Shown one piece after another: positions 1-4,891 of a DNA stretch of 8,316 bases (its first letter is position 1; each line of letters begins with the position of its first letter). A model generated the notes under the pieces. It saw only the letters and a program-made list of their open reading frames with translations. It was not told where the DNA came from and did not search any database. The position numbers and the translations under genes were made by a program. Location: NCBI GenBank assembly GCA_903921135.1, contig CAIXOY010000623.1:1-8316 (forward strand), given 5' to 3'. Source of the stretch: an uncultured Gammaproteobacteria bacterium (GTDB lineage: Bacteria > Pseudomonadota > Gammaproteobacteria > Pseudomonadales > UBA5518).

Positions 1-1
1 G

Positions 2-355
2 GAAATCCATGTCGGGACGCTCGGTCAGATCGGCCGTCTTTTCGACGGGCAGCTTGGCGCCTTCGCCTACATGCTCTTCGTGCTGCTCTACATGCCCTGC
101 GTTGCCACGCTGGGTGCGATCTACAAGGAACAGGGCGGTTTCTGGGCGTTTTTCTCGGCGACATGGAACACGGCCATCGCCTGGTCGCTGGCGGTTTGCG
201 TCTACCAGTCAGGGCAGATTGGCGACAACCCCGCCTCCGCCATTGGCTGGATGGGCGGTTGCGCCGTGATGATGGGAGGGTGCTGGATCTGGCTCGTGCG
301 GCTGGCACGGCGCCGCGCCGCGTCAGGAAATCTCATACCCGTCGTGAATCTCTGA
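2..355 (+). CDS. feoB: Ferrous iron transport protein B, C-terminal fragment (5' end outside window)
   Basis: Only the last 117 residues are visible, in frame 2 from the left edge; the N-terminal GTPase domain and most of the permease lie upstream. FeoB is the inner-membrane Fe(II) transporter. The visible part reads through a short amphipathic stretch (EIHVGTLGQIGRLFDG), then a hydrophobic helix containing LLYMPCVATLGAI. This matches the conserved FeoB 'Gate' type motif, with its Pro-Cys and small residues. A second helix starts around FFSATWNTAIAW and ends in VYQ, also typical of FeoB C-termini. A third Gly/Met/Trp-rich helix follows, and then a basic cytoplasmic tail (RLARRRAA). The gene ends normally with TGA at 353-355, so the truncation is only the window edge. 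It runs convergently into cysS with 6 bp between stop codons. The family call is firm; start, length and any feoA or feoC partners cannot be seen. Confidence 0.9.
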   Translation, partial: EIHVGTLGQIGRLFDGQLGAFAYMLFVLLYMPCVATLGAIYKEQGGFWAFFSATWNTAIAWSLAVCVYQSGQIGDNPASAIGWMGGCAVMMGGCWIWLVRLARRRAASGNLIPVVNL

Positions 356-361
356 ACGGCC

Positions 362-1756
362 TCAGCCCCGACGCCAGACCGTCCCCTCGCGTGTGTCTTC
401 GAGTACGACGCCGCGCGCGAGCAGCTCTGCGCGAATCTCGTCGGCCCGTGCGAAATCCCGCGCTTTCTTGGCATCGGTACGGGCTGCCACCAGCGCGTCG
501 ATCCCGGCATCGTCCTCGCTGGCGACGCCGCCGCGTCTGAAACTGAGCGGGTCTTCCTGGAGGATCCCGAAAACCGCACCGAAGCCCTTCAGCTCGGCCG
601 CCAGTATGCGAGCGCGCGCCGCATCGTTCCGGGCGGCAGCGTTCAGTTCACGTGCGAGGTCGAAAAGCACCGCCAGCGCTTCAGGCGTGTTGAAGTCTTC
701 GTCCATCGCGGCGACGAAGCGCGCATGGTGGGCACTGGATGCCAGCGATTCCACGTCCATGGCAGGCACATCCCCGAAATCCCGGAGCGCCGCATAGAAA
801 CGCTCCAGCGCAGCCTGCGCCCCTGCCAGGCTGTCCTCGGCGTAGTTGATGGGGCTGCGGTAATGGCTCGAGATCAGCAGGTAACGCACCACCTCCGGGC
901 GCCACTTTCCGAGCACATCGCGGATGGTGAAGAAATTGCCAAGAGACTTGGACATCTTCTCGCCGTCGATGCGCAAAGGGCCCACGTGCATCCAGAGACG
1001 CGCGAATTCGCAACCCGTGGCGGCTTCTGACTGGGCGATCTCGTTCTCGTGGTGCGGGAAGACAAGATCCGGCCCTCCGCCGTGGATGTCGAAGGTGTGC
1101 CCAAGGCACTTCATCGACATGGCAGAGCACTCGATATGCCAGCCAGGGCGGCCGGGGCCCCATGGCGAGTCCCAACTCGGCTCACCGGGTTTTGCTGCTT
1201 TCCACAGCACGAAATCGCGGGGATCTTCCTTGTCTTCGCCCACCTCCACACGCGCGCCGGCAAGCAGTTCGTCGGGGTTGCGACCGGAGAGCTTGCCGTA
1301 ACCTTCGAAACGGCCCACGCGGTAGTACACGTCGCGGTTGGGCGCCGCATAGGCGAAGCCGCGCTGCACGAGTTCCGCCGTGATCGCGAGTATCTCGGCG
1401 ATGTGCGCGGTGGCGCGCGGTTCGTGGTCGGGTGGAAGGTTGCCCAGAGCACGCTCGTCTTCGTGCATCTCCCGGGTGAAACGCAGCGCGAGTTCCTCGA
1501 AGGTTTCGCCCTTTTCTGCAGCGCGGCGCAGGATCTTGTCGTCGATATCGGTGACGTTGCGCACGTATTCCAGCGCCCAACCGCGCGAGCGCAGGTAGCG
1601 CGCGATCACGTCGAAGCCGACCAGCAGACGCGCGTGCCCGAGGTGGCAGTAGTCATACACCGTGATGCCGCAGACGTAGAGGCCGATGCGGCCGGGCTGC
1701 AGGGGTACGAAATCCTCCACCCGACGCGAGAGCGTGTTGTAGATGCGCAGTCCCAC
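362..1756 (-). CDS. cysS: Cysteinyl-tRNA synthetase
   Basis: Class Ia aminoacyl-tRNA synthetase that charges tRNA-Cys with cysteine in the cytoplasm; 464 residues, against 461 in E. coli. The HIGH signature is HLGH at residues 38-41 and KMSKS is exact at 267-271. The expected zinc ligands are C29, C210, H235 and E239, one residue offset from E. coli. NVTDIDDKI (67-75), GWHIECSAM (205-213) and FPHHENEIAQSE (233-244) are family hallmarks, followed by an alpha-helical DALR/anticodon-binding C-terminus. I chose the GTG at 1756-1754 as start. It gives the normal N-terminus (MGLRIYNTLSRR), lies one base after the glnS TGA, and has AAGGGG (1764-1769) 7 nt upstream. An ATG at 1837 would add 27 unrelated residues inside glnS. 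The gene is second in a glnS-cysS unit, so it is probably expressed from the glnS promoter with reinitiation at the junction. Confidence 0.97.
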   Translation of the reverse strand: MGLRIYNTLSRRVEDFVPLQPGRIGLYVCGITVYDYCHLGHARLLVGFDVIARYLRSRGWALEYVRNVTDIDDKILRRAAEKGETFEELALRFTREMHEDERALGNLPPDHEPRATAHIAEILAITAELVQRGFAYAAPNRDVYYRVGRFEGYGKLSGRNPDELLAGARVEVGEDKEDPRDFVLWKAAKPGEPSWDSPWGPGRPGWHIECSAMSMKCLGHTFDIHGGGPDLVFPHHENEIAQSEAATGCEFARLWMHVGPLRIDGEKMSKSLGNFFTIRDVLGKWRPEVVRYLLISSHYRSPINYAEDSLAGAQAALERFYAALRDFGDVPAMDVESLASSAHHARFVAAMDEDFNTPEALAVLFDLARELNAAARNDAARARILAAELKGFGAVFGILQEDPLSFRRGGVASEDDAGIDALVAARTDAKKARDFARADEIRAELLARGVVLEDTREGTVWRRG

Positions 1757-1757
1757 C

Positions 1758-3431
1758 TCAGTTCCCCTTGGCGGTCGCGGACCAGGTGTCGCGCAGTCCG
1801 ATGGTACGGTTGAACACCGGCACATCCCCGTCGCCACGCCGGGGATCGAGACAGAAATAGCCCTCGCGTTCGAACTGGAACCGATGTTCTATCGTCGCCG
1901 ACGCGAGACTGCGCTCGGCCTTGCAGCCGCGCAGGATCTCGAGGCTGCGGGGGTTCATGTTGGCGAGGAAACCGCCCTCGGCGGCATCAGGCGATGCGTC
2001 GAGGAACAGGCGGTCGTAGAGGCGGACCTCACAGTCGATGGCTTCGGCTGCAGACACCCAGTGGATCACGCCCTTCACCTTCCGGCCGTCGGCGGGGTTC
2101 TTGCCGAGCGTCTCCGGATCATAGCTGCACACCAGTGAGACGATCTGGCCGCTCGCGTCACGGACGACCTCCTCCGCACGGATCACGTAGGCATTGCGCA
2201 AGCGCACTTCCTGCCCCAGCACCAGGCGCTTGAAGTCTTTCTCCGCTTCTTCGCGGAAATCATCCCGGTCGATCCAGAGCTCGCGGCCGAAAGGCAACTC
2301 GCGCTGGCCGAGGTCTTCGCGCGAGGGATGGCAGGCTGCGCGCAGCACTTGCGCATCTGCGTCGAAATTGCGCAGCACGATCTTCAAGGGCCGCAACACG
2401 CACATTGCCCGCGGGGCATTCTTGTCGAGGTCATCGCGGATACAGAACTCGAGCACGCCCAGATCGACCACGCTCTCGGAGCGGCTCACACCGGTACGCT
2501 CCACGAAATCGCGCAGTGCCGCCGGCGTGAGCCCGCGTCTGCGCAGCCCCGAGATGGTAGGCATCCGCGGGTCATCCCAGCCCTCGACGTGACGCTCCTC
2601 GACCAGCTGCTTCAACTTGCGCTTGCTGGTGACCGTATAGCTCAGGTTGAGGCGGGCGAATTCGTACTGGCGCGGACGCGCGGGCACCGGCAGGTGCTCG
2701 ATGAACCAGTCGTACAGGGGCCTGTGGTCCTCGAACTCCAGCGTGCAGATCGAGTGGCTGATACCCTCGATGGCATCTTCCTGGCCGTGCGCAAAGTCGT
2801 AGGAGGGGTAGATATGCCAGGCATCGCCCGTACGGTGATGATGCGCGTGCTTGACGCGGTAGAGCACCGGATCACGCAGATTCAGGTTGGGCGAGGACAT
2901 GTCGATCTTGACGCGGAGGGTCATCTTCCCCTCCTCCACACGGCCGAGACGCATATCTTCCAGCAGAGCAAGACTGTCTTCTGCGGGTCGCTCGCGAAAC
3001 GGGCTGTTCCGCCCCGGCTCGGTCAGCGTGCCGCGGTAGAGGCGGGTGTCTTCGGGGGAAAGTTCGCAGACATAGGCAAGCCCCTCGCGCACCAGATGCT
3101 GTGCCCAGGCATACAGCTGCCCGAAGTAATCGCTGGCGTAGCGCACCTCCCCGTTCCACTGGAAGCCGAGCCAGCGAACATCACGGATGATGGATTCGAC
3201 GTACTCGGTATCTTCGGTATCGGGATTGGTATCGTCGAAGCGCAGATTGCAGCTGCCGCCGAATTCCTGTGCCAGGCCGAAGTTCACGCAGATCGACTTG
3301 GCGTGACCGATGTGGAGATAGCCGTTCGGCTCCGGCGGAAAGCGCGTGGCGATGGCGCTCGCGCGGCCGGATTCAAGGTCTTCACGCAGGATGGTGCGCA
3401 GGAAATTGGAGGGGCGGACGGGCTCGTTCAT
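1758..3431 (-). CDS. glnS: Glutaminyl-tRNA synthetase
   Basis: Class Ib aminoacyl-tRNA synthetase that attaches glutamine directly to tRNA-Gln; 557 residues, against 554 in E. coli. The N-terminal Rossmann catalytic domain carries RFPPEPNGYLHIGHAKS, with E34 and HIGH at 40-43. D66 (LRFDDTNP) and Y211 (YPSYDFAHG) fall at the same numbers as the E. coli substrate-binding residues. The KMSKS-type loop reads VTSKRKL with K270. This Thr at 268, where E. coli has Met, is as I recall it in Pseudomonas GlnRS. HVEGWDDPRMPTISGLRRRG follows, then the two beta-barrel anticodon-binding domains to the C-terminus (VIHWVSAAEAIDCEVRLYD). The ATG at 3431-3429 gives the expected N-terminus; 25 further upstream codons are open but would overlap the putative -10 element. 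No good Shine-Dalgarno is visible. It is divergent from ppiB and is followed by cysS after one base. GlnRS instead of an amidotransferase-only route fits a gammaproteobacterium. Confidence 0.97.
   Translation of the reverse strand: MNEPVRPSNFLRTILREDLESGRASAIATRFPPEPNGYLHIGHAKSICVNFGLAQEFGGSCNLRFDDTNPDTEDTEYVESIIRDVRWLGFQWNGEVRYASDYFGQLYAWAQHLVREGLAYVCELSPEDTRLYRGTLTEPGRNSPFRERPAEDSLALLEDMRLGRVEEGKMTLRVKIDMSSPNLNLRDPVLYRVKHAHHHRTGDAWHIYPSYDFAHGQEDAIEGISHSICTLEFEDHRPLYDWFIEHLPVPARPRQYEFARLNLSYTVTSKRKLKQLVEERHVEGWDDPRMPTISGLRRRGLTPAALRDFVERTGVSRSESVVDLGVLEFCIRDDLDKNAPRAMCVLRPLKIVLRNFDADAQVLRAACHPSREDLGQRELPFGRELWIDRDDFREEAEKDFKRLVLGQEVRLRNAYVIRAEEVVRDASGQIVSLVCSYDPETLGKNPADGRKVKGVIHWVSAAEAIDCEVRLYDRLFLDASPDAAEGGFLANMNPRSLEILRGCKAERSLASATIEHRFQFEREGYFCLDPRRGDGDVPVFNRTIGLRDTWSATAKGN
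1764..1769 (-). promoter_or_regulatory. Ribosome binding site for cysS (inside the glnS 3' end)
   Basis: On the minus strand AAGGGG sits 7 nt before the GTG start of cysS, within the last codons of glnS. It supports the GTG start over the longer ATG-initiated reading and suggests that ribosomes finishing glnS (TGA, one base, GTG) reinitiate on cysS. Confidence 0.6.
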
Positions 3432-3459
3432 CGTCTGGGGCTGGCTGTGCGGAGGGGCG

Positions 3460-3465
3460 AGTATA
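3460..3465 (-). promoter_or_regulatory. Candidate -10 element of the glnS-cysS promoter
   Basis: The minus strand reads TATACT (5 of 6 to TATAAT), ending about 28 nt before the glnS ATG, which implies a leader of roughly 20 nt. No recognisable -35 lies 16-18 nt upstream (the sequence there is GC-rich, around GCGCGT). The call rests on the -10 alone, plus its position in the gap between divergent genes. Confidence 0.4.
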
Positions 3466-3540
3466 GCCGCCGCACCTTCACGACGCGCGCAGAAGGCCCG
3501 GCACAATCCCGCGCGGGCTGCCTGATCGGTCTGGCGCGGT

Positions 3541-3546
3541 TATGAT
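3541..3546 (+). promoter_or_regulatory. Candidate -10 element of the ppiB promoter
   Basis: TATGAT (5 of 6 to consensus) lies 33 nt before the ppiB ATG, implying a leader of about 25-27 nt. A weak -35-like CTGCCT (3518-3523, three matches) sits 17 nt upstream. Together with the minus-strand TATACT about 76 bp away, it divides the 148-bp glnS/ppiB gap into two outward-facing promoters. I see no operator palindrome or riboswitch in the gap. Confidence 0.4.
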
Positions 3547-3579
3547 GCGCCCCCTCGACCCTCAACCGCGGACCACTCC

Positions 3580-4071
3580 ATGATCACCCTGCACACCACC
3601 CTCGGCGACATCACACTCGAACTCGACGCCGGGAAAGCCCCTGCCACCGTGGAAAACTTCCTCGGCTACGCCAAGGACGGTTTCTTCGACGGCACAATCT
3701 TCCACCGCGTCATCGACAACTTCATGATCCAGGGCGGCGGCATGCTGGAAGACATGAGCCAGAAGCCGACCAAGGCCCCCGTGAAGAACGAGGCGGACAA
3801 CGGCCTGAAGAACGCCAAGGGCACCATCGCGATGGCCCGCACCAACGACCCGCACTCCGCCACGGCGCAGTTCTTCATCAACGTCAGCGACAACGACTTC
3901 CTGAACCACAAATCGCCCACCCCGCAGGGCTGGGGCTATGCGGTGTTCGGAAAAGTGGTGACGGGCATGGAGGTCGTGGAGAAGATCAAGGGCGCCAAAA
4001 CCGGGCGCCGTGGTTACCACGACGACGTACCGGTAGACGCGATCATCATCCAGAAAGTTACTATCGCCTGA
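3580..4071 (+). CDS. ppiB: Peptidyl-prolyl cis-trans isomerase B (cytoplasmic cyclophilin)
   Basis: Cyclophilin-type PPIase that isomerises Xaa-Pro bonds during folding; 163 residues, against 164 in E. coli PpiB. It begins directly with the first beta strand (MITLHTTLGDITLELD) and has no signal peptide, which points to the cytoplasmic PpiB rather than the periplasmic PpiA. The catalytic arginine is R43 in IFHRVI, followed by FMIQGGG (48-54). The substrate cleft motifs are MARTNDPHSATAQFFINV (85-102) and QGWGYAVFGKV. The single-domain cyclophilin fold is complete to KVTIA. The Shine-Dalgarno before the ATG is weak (only GCGGA-like sequence), but this start gives the standard N-terminus. It is transcribed divergently from glnS-cysS and convergently with the GST gene. 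A link between ppiB and cysS is known from E. coli, but the lpxH gene that follows ppiB there is absent here. Confidence 0.97.
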   Translation: MITLHTTLGDITLELDAGKAPATVENFLGYAKDGFFDGTIFHRVIDNFMIQGGGMLEDMSQKPTKAPVKNEADNGLKNAKGTIAMARTNDPHSATAQFFINVSDNDFLNHKSPTPQGWGYAVFGKVVTGMEVVEKIKGAKTGRRGYHDDVPVDAIIIQKVTIA

Positions 4072-4076
4072 TCCGA

Positions 4077-4100
4077 GGGGCGGGCTCGCACGCCTGCCCC
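4077..4100 (+). terminator. GC-rich hairpin just after ppiB, possible terminator
   Basis: GGGGCGGGC (4077-4085) pairs with GCCTGCCCC (4092-4100) around a 6-base loop, giving a 9-bp stem with one G-U pair that starts 5 bases after the ppiB stop. It is followed by CCTTCC, so the U-tract of a classical intrinsic terminator is nearly absent. Termination may be inefficient or rely on the second hairpin at 4108-4134. Confidence 0.5.
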
Positions 4101-4107
4101 CCTTCCG

Positions 4108-4134
4108 GCCCGGCACGCCCACGGGCGGCCGGGC
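4108..4134. terminator. Second GC hairpin between convergent ppiB and GST genes, possibly bidirectional
   Basis: GCCCGGC (4108-4114) pairs with GCCGGGC (4128-4134), and CGCCC (4116-4120) pairs with GGGCG (4123-4127). This leaves a single bulged A at 4115 and a tight loop. The structure ends 7 bases before the end of the minus-strand GST gene and follows the ppiB hairpin, so it could stop transcription from either side. Neither strand has a U-run after it, so its terminator role is inferred from position and stability. Confidence 0.45.
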
Positions 4135-4141
4135 TCGCTAC

Positions 4142-4801
4142 TCATCCCCGCTTGCGAAGCCGCGCCTGAAAAGCCTCCATCCCGGCGCGGGATTCCGCAT
4201 CCAGCAATTTGACAGTGGGTCGCTCCGACAGCGACGCCAACACCGACGCGAGTTCGGGAAATGACTCGAGCAAGTCCCGACCATAGACCTTGCGCGTCAC
4301 CATGGCCGCGATCGGAAAGGTGAACACCGCCACGATATCGGCGAGTGTCAGGGCCTCACCCATCACGAAACTCCGGCAATCCAGCACGCGCGCGAGTGCA
4401 GCCACACCACGCCGCAACACGGGATCGACCTCCTGCACCGTCTGCTCCGGGTTGCTGCCGCCCATCAGGACGCCGGGAAAGAGCCGGCGCACCGGTAACT
4501 CGATATACAGCTCTATCATCTTCATCGCCTCGCGCACCCTCGCACGTGCGAACGGGTCTGCGGGCAGCAGACGCGGGCCCGGGACGAGCTCTTCGATGTA
4601 TTCGAGGATCACCGAGGTCTCCGCAATGAAGCCGTCCGGGGTCTCGAGCACAGGCACCTTGCCCATGGGGCTGCGTGCGAGAAATCCCTCTTCCTGAGCC
4701 GGAAATGCATCGACAACCTCGAACGCTGCGCCTTTCTCCATCAGCGCCATCCTGACCATGTTGTGGTAGTTGCTGACGGCAAAGCCGTGAACCTTGAGCA
4801 T
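4142..4801 (-). CDS. Glutathione S-transferase family protein
   Basis: A 219-residue protein with the two-domain cytosolic GST layout. The N-terminal thioredoxin-like domain (about 1-75) shows MLKVHGFAVSNYHNMVRMAL, in which S10 is a candidate glutathione-activating residue. It also has the cis-proline segment KVPVLE (48-53, P50) and the gamma-glutamyl-binding ETS (61-63) in FIAETSVILEYIEE. The helical C-terminal domain carries the N-capping box in LTLADIV (T152, D155), typical of the superfamily. The ATG at 4801 is preceded by GGGAGA (4808-4813) with 6-nt spacing, a good ribosome binding site. It stands alone between convergent ppiB and divergent acnB. Substrate and class cannot be assigned: detoxification of electrophiles, a thiol-dependent isomerase step or a regulatory role are all possible. 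I see no frame damage. Confidence 0.9.
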   Translation of the reverse strand: MLKVHGFAVSNYHNMVRMALMEKGAAFEVVDAFPAQEEGFLARSPMGKVPVLETPDGFIAETSVILEYIEELVPGPRLLPADPFARARVREAMKMIELYIELPVRRLFPGVLMGGSNPEQTVQEVDPVLRRGVAALARVLDCRSFVMGEALTLADIVAVFTFPIAAMVTRKVYGRDLLESFPELASVLASLSERPTVKLLDAESRAGMEAFQARLRKRG

Positions 4802-4833
4802 GCGTGTTCTCCCTGTGTTGAGCGCGTGGCTGC

Positions 4834-4841
4834 ACTATAAT
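4834..4841. promoter_or_regulatory. Overlapping -10 hexamers for divergent GST and acnB transcription
   Basis: The plus strand contains a perfect TATAAT at 4836-4841, upstream of acnB. The minus strand of the same site reads TATAGT (4839-4834, 5 of 6) facing the GST gene. The implied leaders are about 44 nt for acnB and about 25 nt for the GST gene. -35 matches are poor on both sides: TTGAGC at 4818 is only 12 nt from the plus -10, too close to be its partner. The 90-bp gap has no other evident promoter. Confidence 0.55.
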
Positions 4842-4877
4842 CGGCGCGCAGTTCCGGGGCACCCGCCCTCTCACATC

Positions 4878-4883
4878 GAGGAG
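4878..4883 (+). promoter_or_regulatory. Ribosome binding site for acnB
   Basis: GAGGAG lies 8 nt before the GTG at 4892. It decides the start, because this GTG yields the standard AcnB N-terminus (MLEAYRQHVAERAAQG). Confidence 0.75.
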
Positions 4884-4891
4884 TACACACC

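Noticed and set aside
1049..1813. 254-codon open frame on the plus strand across cysS
   Set aside because: It is antisense to an intact cysS with all motifs present. The product shows no family signature, and no ribosome binding site or promoter points to it.
2628..2636. VTSK in place of MSK in the GlnRS KMSKS-type loop
   Set aside because: The catalytic K270 is retained, and Thr at this site is, to my knowledge, normal in Pseudomonas-type GlnRS, so it is not a sign of altered function.
2328..3545. Long 405-codon open frame on the plus strand across glnS
   Set aside because: It is antisense to glnS, which is collinear with E. coli GlnRS at all key residues. The open frame reflects GC-rich third-position bias, and its translation shows no recognisable family motif.
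3562..4122. 186-codon minus-strand open frame covering ppiB
   Set aside because: It covers a complete canonical ppiB on the other strand; its Val/Gly/His-rich translation is typical of antisense frames.
4818..4823. TTGAGC as the -35 box of the acnB promoter
   Set aside because: It is only 12 nt from the TATAAT, too short for a sigma-70 spacer, so I did not annotate it.
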